From: Planctomycetaceae bacterium
Lineage (GTDB): Bacteria; Planctomycetota; Planctomycetia; Planctomycetales; Planctomycetaceae
NCBI GenBank assembly: GCA_024742875.1
Contig: JANSXP010000022.1
Span: forward strand, 1-64,000
DNA length: 64,000 nt
Direction: 5' to 3'
Below the pieces are notes generated by a model, which was given only the letters and a program-made list of their open reading frames with translations, had not been told where the DNA came from and searched no databases. Of this stretch, positions 52,743-62,069 are shown one piece after another (the stretch's first letter is position 1; the number at the start of each line of letters is the position of its first letter). Both the position numbers and the translations under genes were made by a program.

Positions 52743-55394
52743 ATGTCACATCCACTCCCGCTCCTGCCTGCGGCATTTGCCGTTTTTTGCCTCACTTCGT
52801 CTGCTCACGCACAGCGGCATGTCGTTCTGGATGCACCTGTCGGCACCGCGGTAGACCGATCGCTGGACAATCAGCCAGTTCAGCTGCGAAACCCGCAGGA
52901 GGCCAGTTGGACGGCCGACACGGCAGCCGCCTTTATTTACAACCCGGCCACCGGCCGATCCACGGCCAACACATCGGCCCTGCAGCTGGGACCGGAGACT
53001 CACATTGTGGTGCCATATCGCATTGCTCTGCCGGACACTTCGCCCAGGACATCAGACAGCCACGGCCTGACGCTGGAGTGTTTTGTGAAAGCGCAGCAGG
53101 TGCCGACCGGCAACATACGTTTGCTGAGCAAATCCCGCAGTGACGATTCGGCCGCCCAGATGGCGGTCGGTCTGAAGCGACTGCATAACTTCAAGCAATC
53201 CTACTGGGGAGGATTCTGGAATAGTCCACGTGACAACGTCAGCTGGACGGTCGGCCACTACATCACCACCGCCAGACTGCGAAGTGACGATCTCGGCTGG
53301 CATCATCTGGCCATCGTGTACGACCCGGATGCGGCCACAGTCTCTACGTGGCTGGATCACTGGCTGTGTCATACAGAGTCTGTCGCTGCGATCGACTGGG
53401 ACGCCGGCGAAATCATCCTCGGCCAGCACCCCGATGCGCGTGTCCCTCTGACAGGCCTGATCGATGACCTGCGGATCACTCCTGCCGTCCTGTCACCGGC
53501 TGACTTCCTTAGAGCGGTTGATGAGCCGCTGCGAGAGGTCAACTTTCGCTCTCCGGATACCGTGCTGCCAGCCGCGAGCGGCTACATCGATGTCCGCGAA
53601 GGGTTTGGGGCCGTGGGCGACGGGCAGCACGATGACACGGCCGCTTTTGCAAGCGCCTTTCGCAATCTGGCCAACCAGCACGTGGCCCATTTTCGCACGC
53701 TCTACATTCCTCCGGGGGAATACAAAATCTCCAGGCGGCTGCACTGCAACCGATTCATCAATGTGCAGGGCGCCGGGGTGGACCAGACTGTGATTCGGCT
53801 GGTCGATGGAGCGGACGGCTTCGACGATCCAGATAACGCGGAACCCGTGATTCGTGCCAGCAGCACGCGGACAGCACCGGGCACCAACAAACGGGTCAAC
53901 GGCAGCTCGATTGGTCTGTACTTTGCCGACCTGACCATCAACACGGGCAGCCGCAATCCCGGGGCAACGGGCATCGAATACCACAGCAATAATCACGGTT
54001 CGATGGAACGTGTTCGCATTGTCAGTGAAGACAGACTGGGGGCGGTGGCGCTGGATCTGTCCCACAAAACCAATGGTCCGGCATTGATCAGCGACGTTGA
54101 TCTGGTGGGCTTTGACAGGGGCATTCTGATCAAGCATTCCGAATACAGCATGACGCTGGAAAACGTCAGACTGTCAGAGCAGCGACAGGCCGGGATCGTC
54201 AACGAAGGCAACATTCTGGCCATTCGCAAACTGAACAGTCGCAACAGTGTCCCTGCGATCATCAGTGCGGGCCCGGGCAGCATGCTGACTCTGCTGGACA
54301 GTCAACTGACGGGCGGCAACCTCGATGCAACGGCCATCACGTCCGACGGCGCGTTTTATGGTCGACACATTGTCGTTGGCGGCTATGGCACCACACTCCG
54401 CAAGCGTGTTGTCCGCTGGAACGGCTGGAAACAGAAACCGGCCATGGAGTGGGAAGACGGGCCCGTTCTGACGGGCGACATCGACGAATGGTGGGGCGAC
54501 CAGGCCACCACGCCGTTTACCGATTCTGCAACAGGCTCGTTGAAACTTCCCATAGAAGAAACGCCCGCCCCCGTCGCTCTGCAGCCACACCAATGGGCTG
54601 TCGCAAGCGACTACCAGCACCTTGTTGATGATGGCGACTGGACAGCGGCCCTGCAGGCGGCCATTGACTGCGGACTGCCCGGGCTGGTGCTGCCCAATGG
54701 CCGCTACCAGGTGACCGGCACGCTCAAAGCACGCGGCTCACTGCAGCGAATTCACGGCATGAAGGGCACACTGTCGCGTCCGAAAGACAGCACCACGGAT
54801 CGGCCGCTGCTGCAAATCGCCTACGAGTCCTCGGAGCGTGAGCTGGTGATTGAGCACCTGGATATCGCAGGCCGTCTGCATCATGAATCCCCGGCCACGC
54901 TGTCGCTGCAGCACAGCAATCCAGCCACCTACACCACCGCCGCGGGCGTGGGCAAACTGTTTCTGGAAGGCGTGCAGTCAGACGGCTGGAAGTTTCAGCA
55001 CCCTCAGAGCATTTGGTGCCGACAGTGGAATCCGGAGGCGCACGGCCCTGGCCCTGTGATTGTCAGTCATGGAGCCACCATCTGGAGTCTGGGCTTCAAG
55101 ACAGAATACGAAAGCAGCAAACTGTGGGCCTTTGACGGAGCGAGGACAGAAATTCTGGGCGGCTTCGTTTACCCCGTCAAAAAAGGCATTCCGCAGGATC
55201 GACCCGTGTTTCGCCATGTGGATTCTGACTTCAGTGGCATCTGGGGCATGAGTGTTTATGTGGCCAACCATAAGGTGCAGGTTGAGGACACGCGCGGCGA
55301 CGAGACAGTCCGCACCACGACCGACACGGGCGGCAGCTGGGCAAAAGCCAGATACCGCATGGACCTGTACTCCAATGCGACAGGGAACGACTGA
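52743..55394 (+). CDS. Exported LamG plus pectate-lyase-like beta-helix protein
   Basis: 883 residues with a signal peptide (MSHPLPLLPAAFAVFC to AHAQ). Residues about 70-250 form a LamG/concanavalin-like domain (LTLECFVKAQQ, GWHHLAIVYDPDAATV and LTGLIDDLRI). From about 275 a pectate-lyase-superfamily right-handed beta-helix starts with FGAVGDGQHDDTAAFASAF, continuing with FRTLYIPPGEYKISRRL and IQGAG-like VQGAGVDQTVIRL. A second beta-helix-like entry occurs near 610-680 (DGDWTAALQAAIDCGLPGLV and GRYQVTGTL). Probably binds and cleaves a polysaccharide outside the cell. Its stop overlaps the next start by one base (TGATG). Confidence 0.82.
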   Translation: MSHPLPLLPAAFAVFCLTSSAHAQRHVVLDAPVGTAVDRSLDNQPVQLRNPQEASWTADTAAAFIYNPATGRSTANTSALQLGPETHIVVPYRIALPDTSPRTSDSHGLTLECFVKAQQVPTGNIRLLSKSRSDDSAAQMAVGLKRLHNFKQSYWGGFWNSPRDNVSWTVGHYITTARLRSDDLGWHHLAIVYDPDAATVSTWLDHWLCHTESVAAIDWDAGEIILGQHPDARVPLTGLIDDLRITPAVLSPADFLRAVDEPLREVNFRSPDTVLPAASGYIDVREGFGAVGDGQHDDTAAFASAFRNLANQHVAHFRTLYIPPGEYKISRRLHCNRFINVQGAGVDQTVIRLVDGADGFDDPDNAEPVIRASSTRTAPGTNKRVNGSSIGLYFADLTINTGSRNPGATGIEYHSNNHGSMERVRIVSEDRLGAVALDLSHKTNGPALISDVDLVGFDRGILIKHSEYSMTLENVRLSEQRQAGIVNEGNILAIRKLNSRNSVPAIISAGPGSMLTLLDSQLTGGNLDATAITSDGAFYGRHIVVGGYGTTLRKRVVRWNGWKQKPAMEWEDGPVLTGDIDEWWGDQATTPFTDSATGSLKLPIEETPAPVALQPHQWAVASDYQHLVDDGDWTAALQAAIDCGLPGLVLPNGRYQVTGTLKARGSLQRIHGMKGTLSRPKDSTTDRPLLQIAYESSERELVIEHLDIAGRLHHESPATLSLQHSNPATYTTAAGVGKLFLEGVQSDGWKFQHPQSIWCRQWNPEAHGPGPVIVSHGATIWSLGFKTEYESSKLWAFDGARTEILGGFVYPVKKGIPQDRPVFRHVDSDFSGIWGMSVYVANHKVQVEDTRGDETVRTTTDTGGSWAKARYRMDLYSNATGND

Positions 55395-55732
55395 TGACAT
55401 CTGTTCCGCAGACGATTCTGTGGCTCGATGACGAACGCGATCCGCGGCTGCCCAGGTGGCAGACACATCTGCCGGATGAAGCGGCGGACGTCGTCTGGGT
55501 CCAGACCTTCGAGCAGTTTGTCACGCACATCGAGACAAACGGACTTCCGGCTGCCGTCTGCTTTGACCACGACCTGGGGCAGCCCCAAAGCGGCCTGGAC
55601 GCGGCCAAATGGCTGACGCAGTATTGCCTGAAGCACGGGCGATCGCTGCCTTGATGGAGTGTGCACAGCGCCAATCCCATCGGACGCAAAAATATCGAGT
55701 CGCTGCTGCAAACGTTCGAACGACTGATATGA
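55394..55732 (+). pseudogene. Cyclic-phosphate processing receiver-domain (cREC) protein with in-frame TGA
   Basis: The first 86 codons encode ILWLDDERDPR, FEQFVTHIETNGLP and VCFDHDLG, the acidic and strand features of the small cREC family. An in-frame TGA occurs at 55652-55654. The same frame then continues with 25 codons, WSVHSANPIGRKNIESLLQ and on to a TGA at 55730, which matches the C-terminal signature (VHSANPxGxxNI) expected of this family. So the full 112-codon gene is interrupted by one nonsense codon directly before the signature. It may be a recent pseudogene, a sequencing error, or be read through. Overlaps the upstream gene by one base. Confidence 0.75.
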
Positions 55733-55764
55733 GCAGCACGGATGCCGGCGGCCCCGCTGGCCAG

Positions 55765-56484
55765 TCAGCCTCCCGGATTCTCAACGTCGTCGATTGGATG
55801 ACCAGTCTCATCGAGCCAGCCCTGCAGTCCCGCCAGGAACTCCGCAGGAGCGTGCTCGATCACAAACACACCGGCGGACGTCTGCCTCGCCACCAGACTC
55901 CTCCGCGGCTGTTTTGGCGGAAACGCGCGTTTCTGCAGCCACATCAGCAGGATGATCGCCACGACAAACAGCAAGCCATTCAGCGATTCCGGAAATGGCG
56001 TATCGATCCCTTCCACCACGGTCCAGATGAGCAAGGCGAGGCCAATCGCCGGAGCGTATCGCAACACATCCCGGAAGAACCGTTTGCTTTTCAAAGCGCG
56101 CCCCCGACGTGAGTACGCAATCGTCAGCCGAGTTGTGGGAATGAACCAGGCCACCACAACATCAGACAGCAGCACGACGGAGCAGAACAGCAGGACGAAT
56201 ACAGAAAGAGGAAGTTCGTCAGGCATCAGAAAGACGCCGCCAGAGAGCAGGACGACCGGTATCCAGAGTAAACCGCGTACCGATCCGGGCCAGCAGTGCA
56301 GTCGCAGACGATCTGTATTGCGACGTTCTCTGACTGACGTGCGATCTCCGGTCAACCAGCAGATGTGCGACAAATCGACCTGTCTGCCGCACAGCAGCAG
56401 ATCCCCTTCGACACGGACGGTCGACAGATCATCGTCCACGTTGTGCGGCTGAGCCGGTGCAGTGAAGGGATTGTCCTGGGACAT
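55765..56484 (-). CDS. Membrane protein of unknown function
   Basis: 239 residues from ATG at 56484, where MSQDNPFTAPAQP resembles the DNPY/F..P N-termini of many planctomycete membrane proteins; the 42 upstream codons look non-coding. Four hydrophobic segments follow (GLLWIPVVLLSGGVFLM, VFVLLFCSVVLLSDVVVAWF, APAIGLALLIWTVVEG and LNGLLFVVAIILLMWL). The C-terminal 60 residues are soluble. Family not recognised. Convergent with the cREC gene, 32 bp apart. Confidence 0.7.
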   Translation of the reverse strand: MSQDNPFTAPAQPHNVDDDLSTVRVEGDLLLCGRQVDLSHICWLTGDRTSVRERRNTDRLRLHCWPGSVRGLLWIPVVLLSGGVFLMPDELPLSVFVLLFCSVVLLSDVVVAWFIPTTRLTIAYSRRGRALKSKRFFRDVLRYAPAIGLALLIWTVVEGIDTPFPESLNGLLFVVAIILLMWLQKRAFPPKQPRRSLVARQTSAGVFVIEHAPAEFLAGLQGWLDETGHPIDDVENPGG

Positions 56485-56613
56485 TGGTTCTGGCCTGTCG
56501 GTGCCGCACCATTTGCAAACGCTGATCGCACCAGCGCTTCGCGAGCGGCGTAATCGTCTCAGGTCCCCGGGACGATCGCCAGTGGACATTACGCAGCAAC
56601 GTCCCGACACACA

Positions 56614-56642
56614 GATCAGCCGCTGGGCGCTAGCCCCCGGTT
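56614..56642 (+). repeat. GCTAGC-centred dispersed repeat, copy 1
   Basis: ATCAGCCGCTGGGCGCTAGC then CCCCGGTTA. An inverted, slightly diverged copy is at 56773-56802. Intergenic repeats with a CAGCCG...GCTAGC...CCGGTT layout are familiar from planctomycete genomes. Confidence 0.7.
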
Positions 56643-56696
56643 ATGCGACATGGTCGAGCGGCCTGACTGTTCCCCGCCGGTTGTGCGACATGGTCG
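56637..56696 (+). repeat. Direct repeat, 20-bp unit at 40-bp period
   Basis: CCGGTTATGCGACATGGTCG (56637-56656) and CCGGTTGTGCGACATGGTCG (56677-56696) differ at one base. The first copy overlaps the end of the GCTAGC repeat. Confidence 0.75.
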
Positions 56697-56772
56697 TTCA
56701 ACCTCGTTGATACCCGCACGCTGCCAAAATTTTGCGGAACCGGGAACGCGAACCAATCAGGCGTGCACACGA

Positions 56773-56802
56773 AAACCGGCGGCTAGCTCCCGGCGGCTGA
56801 TT
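56773..56802 (-). repeat. GCTAGC-centred dispersed repeat, inverted copy 2
   Basis: Read on the minus strand: AATCAGCCGCCGGGAGCTAG then CCGCCGGTTT, aligning with copy 1 at 22 or more of about 28 positions. The two copies face each other across 130 bp and could form a long hairpin in RNA. Confidence 0.65.
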
Positions 56803-56824
56803 CGCCTTGTTCCAAAACCCTGCC

Positions 56825-57316
56825 TCACTCTGACGCCAAAGGTTCGAAGCGTTGTTCGGCACGGTTCTTTCTGACGTTGCCCGCATCGAAGGCCCGCCCG
56901 TTCATCGCCAGATACACGCCAGGGGGCTTGGACTGCAGAACGCCCACCGCGCAGCCAATGTTGAAGACAGCGTCGGTCACCCGAAAGCGGGCAGGGATCA
57001 TCGATCCAGTCAGCACGATCACCTTGTCGGGAATGCCCATGAGGGCCTCGGCCGTGTTGGCCATGGTGTCCGTGCCGTGCGTGATGAGGATGTGGCGAGC
57101 AGGATCGGCCGCCACGCGTTCGCGGACGAGTTGCCGATCTTCGTCCGTCATCTCCAGGCTGTCTTTACGCATCAAAGACTCGATGTCGTAATCGAAAGCC
57201 ACAATGGCATCGTCAAACACGATTTTGATCTGCGGTTCGCCCACGGTGAAGTCGCTGCGGGCATCGAAATACACCTTGTCGATGGTGCCACCACAGGAGT
57301 AGATACGAATCTGCAT
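56825..57316 (-). CDS. Short asparaginase-domain protein
   Basis: 163 residues from ATG at 57316. The N-terminal half-asparaginase motifs are present: IYSCGGTIDKVYFD with the first catalytic Thr, ITHGTDTMANTA with the second Thr-Asp pair, and VLTGSMIPA. The usual enzyme is about 330 residues; here the C-terminal half is absent and the protein ends cleanly. Short stand-alone versions exist in planctomycetes and other bacteria. It may be active as an oligomer or act on another substrate. The upstream frame to 57526 overlaps the neighbouring gene and is unlikely. Confidence 0.82.
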   Translation of the reverse strand: MQIRIYSCGGTIDKVYFDARSDFTVGEPQIKIVFDDAIVAFDYDIESLMRKDSLEMTDEDRQLVRERVAADPARHILITHGTDTMANTAEALMGIPDKVIVLTGSMIPARFRVTDAVFNIGCAVGVLQSKPPGVYLAMNGRAFDAGNVRKNRAEQRFEPLASE

Positions 57317-57434
57317 GAGCGGACGCCGGACACGGTGAAACGGGGGGACTGCATCGGACAGCCATCGTGCTGACAGCTGGCCCGGAAAGCGACGGAAGAT
57401 ACCGCTCAGCGGCGTCCAGGTGAACCAGCTGAGC

Positions 57435-58388
57435 CTACTTTCCGCCGAAAACCAGCTCCAGTTCCTGCTCTTCGCGGAGTCGGCGGGATTTGATCTTGAT
57501 GGTGTCTTTGATCTGGCTGGCCGCACCAGGAATCAGCACCACCAGTTGAACGCGGTTGCCACGCACTTTGACCACTTCCCCGCCCGAAATGGGCCGCAGT
57601 TTATTGTCTTCGTCTGTATAAAATGACGTCGATTTGAACTGCGGCCGCTTGTCCAGCGGAATGCGACGCTGGAAGGTATCTGTGCCGCGCACATCGCCGG
57701 ACAGGTCGCTCAGGCGATAGCGTTCCAGACCTTCGGGAAGCCGCACTTCGATGATGATGCGATAGGACTCTCGCGGCTGGGGGCGAGCGGGCGACGTCCA
57801 CGCCGTGAAACTGCCTTTCGTGACGGCCAGGCCCGCCTCAGGCAGTCGGAACAGAAAACTGGCCTGCGTGGCCACGTCTTCCACATCTTCCGTGCCGCCA
57901 ATCGCAGACAGATCGTCCAGGTTGTTGGTTTCGAGGATGCCGTTGTCCACGGCCTTGAGGCTGTTACTGATCTGGCTGAGTTTGGACGGCTGCTCGACCT
58001 CTTCCAGCAGCATCGTGGGAAGTTCTTCAAACGGGTTCTCGTCCTGCACTTCCTGATCGTCCAGCCGAGCCCTGATCGCGACAACCGTCTGATCCTGATC
58101 GAGCAGATGATGGCCGAACAGAACAAACAGACCGGCCGCCATCACATAGCCCACAATATGCAGCCCCAGCGACATGTAATAACCAACGGCCGCAGAACTG
58201 GTCAGCACGTCACGAGCCGTGGGGGCTTCGTCGTCGTCAGCGAAGCTGTTGCCCGCGCCGCTCACGGCCGGAGCCGGGGACGGAACGACGGTCGTTGCCA
58301 GAGCCGCGGGGTCGCGTCGGCGCGTAAAGTCTGCAAACTCCGGTACCGGAGTCGGGACGATCGCTGCGTTGGGAAGATCCGTTGACAT
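57435..58388 (-). CDS. Single-TM protein of unknown function
   Basis: 317 residues from ATG at 58388 (MSTDLPNAAI). A low-complexity Pro/Ala N-terminus is followed by one long hydrophobic segment (SLGLHIVGYVMAAGLFVLFG) and a periplasmic domain with acidic patches (LDDQEVQDENPFEELPTML) and strand-rich C-terminus (VVKVRGNRVQLVVLIPGAA and RREEQELELVF-like end). I do not recognise the family. It lies 118 bp upstream of the asparaginase gene and may be co-transcribed with it. Confidence 0.75.
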   Translation of the reverse strand: MSTDLPNAAIVPTPVPEFADFTRRRDPAALATTVVPSPAPAVSGAGNSFADDDEAPTARDVLTSSAAVGYYMSLGLHIVGYVMAAGLFVLFGHHLLDQDQTVVAIRARLDDQEVQDENPFEELPTMLLEEVEQPSKLSQISNSLKAVDNGILETNNLDDLSAIGGTEDVEDVATQASFLFRLPEAGLAVTKGSFTAWTSPARPQPRESYRIIIEVRLPEGLERYRLSDLSGDVRGTDTFQRRIPLDKRPQFKSTSFYTDEDNKLRPISGGEVVKVRGNRVQLVVLIPGAASQIKDTIKIKSRRLREEQELELVFGGK

Positions 58389-58931
58389 AAACAACCGCTT
58401 GGCCAATTCGGCAGGTGACAGTCTCAGGTGTCTCTCATGATAGTCTTTCCACTACCAATAAGTCGACAACCCGTTCCTGATCGCGTGCCCGGAAAGCGGG
58501 TTTCGCTGCAAAATCGATGGTTTTGGCGGCGAATTCGCGCGTTTGGCGTGGTCGGGCTCACGACAACGGGATTCAAACGAGACGGCCACAGGCATTCGAG
58601 AATGACTTCACCGAGTCGCCCGGCTCCGGCCCACCGTTCCTGCTTGAGTGTCAAACTCATCCAAAACCACCTCAATTGTGCATTTTCAGCAATCCGAATG
58701 GTCGCTTCTACTAAACCCAAGTGTTGCGCAACCACACAAAACACAGTGCCCAACAGGTATGTAACGTGACGAATTCTTAAGATACGGATAGGATTCTGCC
58801 GCTTCGTGTTTTGAGCGAATCTGTGCTGGTGGAACAAAAAATGGCGTTTCGCAGGGTGCTGCCGGACATTCGGCGGATCGCCACAGAATCGCCCATTTTG
58901 GAGCCAACCCGCAAGGCACAAGCATCCGTCG
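58389..58931. other. 543-bp divergent intergenic region
   Basis: Between the single-TM protein (leftward) and the RND exporter (rightward). A 10-bp perfect palindrome GTTGCGCAAC lies at 58723-58732, and an AT-richer stretch with TTCTTAAGATACGGAT near 58775 could hold a promoter. Long antisense frames here look non-coding. Confidence 0.4.
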
Positions 58932-61835
58932 ATGGGCATGATCCGTTCCGTCCAGCGGGCATTGCCCTGTCCGGCGTCACCCCACAAAGACCTGTTTGAA
59001 GAGCCGTCTGTGAGCAATTTCAGGAAGATCCCTTTCCTGCAGCGGAAAGATCGCTGGGGCCATGGCATGTCGCTGTGGGTCTGCGCCCTGGTGGTGCTCA
59101 TTCTGCCCGTGATGCTGAATTCCCTCCGCGATATCGTGATGCACAACGATGTCGCCGGCTGGCTGCCCCGCAAAGATCCGCAGGCACGCATCCTGTCCTG
59201 GTATCAGGGCATGTTCCCGTCTGAAGAACGCATCCTCGTTTCGTGGGACGGCGCCTCCATCACCGACCCGCGATTCCGCCAGCTGGAGCAGGAACTGGAG
59301 GGTGTCGCCTCCGCAGACGGCCAGATCGAAGGCGGCTCCCCCCTGGTCAAGTCCGTCACACTGCCCACCGAAGTGCTGACCCGCATGATCGGCAGCGACA
59401 TCCCCTTCGAGACCGCACTCGATCAACTGGATGGCGTGCTCATCGGACAGGGCCCTCTCAAAATCCGGCTTTCCGACGCTGGCCGCTCTCGCGGTGAGTT
59501 CATGGAAAAGGAAATTCTGCGGCTGCTCAACGATGAGCTCAGCCTCCAGGCCACCTTCACAGAATCTGACCTGCCGCTGCCCTCCGGCGACGGCATTCCC
59601 CTGGAAGAAGTACACGCCTGGGAAGTTCACGACGCTCTGCAAACCTACGTTCAGGATCAGCCGCTGTACCACCTGCAGGTGGAATGGCCCAACATGCATC
59701 GCGATCCGGACGCACTGGCCAACATCGTCACCCAACTCAAGCAGATCGAGGCACAGGGGTCCGGCAGCAACACGGCCGGGCGCACGTGCATTGAAGACTG
59801 CTTCTGCACGCCGGGCGCACTGGCTGCCGTCTCGGTTTCCCTGTCGGATGCCGGAGAAGCCGACAAGCAGGCCGCCGTGCACACCATCCGGAATGCCGTC
59901 ACCGCCATCGGCATCGCACCGGAAATCATCCGCATGGGCGGACGTCCGGTCGTCACAGTCGCCCTCAACGAATCTGTTGGCGCGGCCGCATGGAACAACG
60001 AAGGATCCAGCTGGGACCTGCCCAACCGCTCGCCCATTTTCTTCTCGGCGATCGTCACCGTCCTGTTCTCCTTCATCATGCTCCGCAGCTTCCGACTGGC
60101 CATTCTCGTGCAGTTCGTGGCCTTCCTGACCGTGATTTTCGCCCTGGCCATTGTGCCACTGACTGGCGGCTCCATGAACATGGTGCTGGTCGTCATGCCC
60201 ACACTACTGGCCGTGCTCACTGTCTCCGCCGCCATCCATGTCTCCAACTATTGGAAGCACTCCGGTGAGTCCGATCCCTCTGCCTCCGTCTTTTCCGCCA
60301 CACGCACTGCGTGGCTGCCCTGCGTGCTGGCCAGCGGCACCACGGCCATCGGCATGGCATCCCTGGTCGCCAGCAACCTTGTCCCCGTTCGCAACTTTGG
60401 CATCTACGCTGCTGTCGGCTGCCTCATCTCCTTCCTTGTCGTCCTGTACGTTCTGCCATCCCTGATGCTCTACTGGCCCAAGTCGCCACCGCGATCCGAG
60501 CATCTGGACACCAGTCACTGGCGTCGACTGGGCATCTGGATCGCCCGCAAACGCCACCTTGTATGCGGCGCCTGCTTTGTGCTCACCGCTGCTGCCGGCT
60601 GGGGACTGTGGCAGTTCCAGACAGAAACCAAAGTCATTCGCTACTTCCCACACGGCTCCCGCGTCGTGCAGGACTACACCTTCCTGGAAGACAAACTCTC
60701 GGGCGTCATTTCCATCGACACCATCGTCAAGTTTGATACCGTCGCGCAGGAAGAGCTGCCCTTTGTCGAACGCGCTCGCATGGTCAAAACCCTGCAGGAT
60801 GAAATGCGGCAACACCCGGAAGTCAGCGGGGTCCTGAGCCTTGCTTCCTTCCTCGACCTGCGGGAAATCGACATGGAAGGATTGTCCTTCGCCCAGCGCA
60901 AACGCAAGCAGATGGCACAGCGATCATGGGCCCGCAAGATCCACGAGAAAATCCGCAACCCTCAGGACTACCCCGACAACGGCGTCGCCAGCATGATGGC
61001 CCTGCCGGACTACGCCACCGACTGGATGGAACCCGGCGACGAACTGCTCAATCACGAGGGCGATGAAGTTTGGCGCATCACCGCACAGACATCCGCCCTG
61101 TCCGACGTTGATCTGGAAGTTCTCATCGGAGACATGAACCGCATCGCGAGTTCCCACCTCTCACTCGTCGGCAGCCCCGACACCGGCCACGTAGTCACGG
61201 GCCTCATCCCCGTCTTCCTCCGCACACAGGAAGCGGTCCTTCAAAGTCTCATCGTCAGCTTTGGCCTGGCCTTCGTCATCATCGCCGTCGTCATGATGTT
61301 TGTGCTTCGCAGCCCCCTGGCCGGGGCCTTCACCATGCTGCCCAACCTCATGCCCGTCTTCGTCGTCTTCGGCCTGCTCTCCTGGGCCAATCTCAAAGTC
61401 GACATCGGCACCATGATCACCGCGTCGGTCGCCCTGGGCATCGCAGTCGACGGCACTCTGCACCTGCTCACCTGGTTTAAAGAACTCACCGCCCGCGGAC
61501 TCTCCGTCGAAGAAGCCGTCGGTCAGTCACTCGAACACTGCGGTCCCGCCATGTGGCAAACCAGCGCCGCCATCGGTCTGGGAATGCTGGCCCTGCTCCC
61601 CGCCGAACTGCTCCTGGTCAGTCGTTTCGGCTGGATGATGGCCGCCCTCATCTTCGCCGCACTCGTGGCTGACATCATCTTCCTGCCCGCGTTACTGGGC
61701 GGATTCCTGGGACGCCTCATTCGCAATGCCGTCTACGTCCCCACCGTCGAAGACGACGACAATCCCCCCACCGTCAGCCTCACCGAAGAACTCGAATCCC
61801 GCCGCAAAAACGCGCGCCTCAAAGACGTCTCCTAA
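58932..61835 (+). CDS. RND/MMPL-family exporter
   Basis: 967 residues. The layout is that of RND/MMPL transporters: TM1 near 46-68, a large periplasmic loop (about 70-375), six TM helices (from SPIFFSAIVTVLFSFIMLR to LYVLPSLMLYW), TM7 near 540, a second loop, and a final six-helix bundle ending near 935 (FAALVADIIFLPALLGGFLG). VLVVMPTLLAVLTVSAAIHV and MITASVALGIAVDGTLHLL include the proton-relay-type acidic and Ser/Thr positions in TM4 and TM10. MMPL proteins move lipids or hopanoids. GTG at 59010 (SNFRKIPF) is an alternative start. The stop is followed at once by a dispersed repeat. Confidence 0.88.
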   Translation: MGMIRSVQRALPCPASPHKDLFEEPSVSNFRKIPFLQRKDRWGHGMSLWVCALVVLILPVMLNSLRDIVMHNDVAGWLPRKDPQARILSWYQGMFPSEERILVSWDGASITDPRFRQLEQELEGVASADGQIEGGSPLVKSVTLPTEVLTRMIGSDIPFETALDQLDGVLIGQGPLKIRLSDAGRSRGEFMEKEILRLLNDELSLQATFTESDLPLPSGDGIPLEEVHAWEVHDALQTYVQDQPLYHLQVEWPNMHRDPDALANIVTQLKQIEAQGSGSNTAGRTCIEDCFCTPGALAAVSVSLSDAGEADKQAAVHTIRNAVTAIGIAPEIIRMGGRPVVTVALNESVGAAAWNNEGSSWDLPNRSPIFFSAIVTVLFSFIMLRSFRLAILVQFVAFLTVIFALAIVPLTGGSMNMVLVVMPTLLAVLTVSAAIHVSNYWKHSGESDPSASVFSATRTAWLPCVLASGTTAIGMASLVASNLVPVRNFGIYAAVGCLISFLVVLYVLPSLMLYWPKSPPRSEHLDTSHWRRLGIWIARKRHLVCGACFVLTAAAGWGLWQFQTETKVIRYFPHGSRVVQDYTFLEDKLSGVISIDTIVKFDTVAQEELPFVERARMVKTLQDEMRQHPEVSGVLSLASFLDLREIDMEGLSFAQRKRKQMAQRSWARKIHEKIRNPQDYPDNGVASMMALPDYATDWMEPGDELLNHEGDEVWRITAQTSALSDVDLEVLIGDMNRIASSHLSLVGSPDTGHVVTGLIPVFLRTQEAVLQSLIVSFGLAFVIIAVVMMFVLRSPLAGAFTMLPNLMPVFVVFGLLSWANLKVDIGTMITASVALGIAVDGTLHLLTWFKELTARGLSVEEAVGQSLEHCGPAMWQTSAAIGLGMLALLPAELLLVSRFGWMMAALIFAALVADIIFLPALLGGFLGRLIRNAVYVPTVEDDDNPPTVSLTEELESRRKNARLKDVS

Positions 61836-61930
61836 CGCCGGGGGCCCCGGCGGGGGCGGTGGCGTGGCGGGATCGATGGACATGGGACGTCGCTGCGCCG
61901 AGTCGCTCCGCGTTGCTTCGCTGTCGACAT
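61836..61930 (+). repeat. Dispersed repeat with GC palindrome abutting a stop codon
   Basis: Begins with the CGCCGGGG-G-CCCCGGCG palindrome (61836-61852) right after TAA (61833-61835), then GGGGCGGTGGCGTGG, ATGGACATGGGACGTC and GCGCCGAGTCGCTCC. It is the same element as 37896-38003 in the other orientation. The rest of 61931-62069 shows only short GC-rich sequence. Confidence 0.8.
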
Positions 61931-62069
61931 TGACGTGGCTCCGCGCGTAACCGCCAAGCCCTTCCCTTGCAGGCCGGAGTGAGCGCAGCGAACCTCTGGG
62001 ATGAGCCCCAGGAGTTATCCGGGTAGACCAGACGCCCGGCCGCCTCAAGCCAAAAGCGGAGGGTTTTGA

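Noticed and set aside
58723-58732. 10-bp palindrome GTTGCGCAAC
   Set aside because: A single short palindrome in 64 kb is expected by chance; no regulator context.
58424-59191. 255-codon minus-strand frame over the exporter promoter region
   Set aside because: Overlaps the start of the RND exporter and has Cys/His/Arg-rich, motif-free translation.
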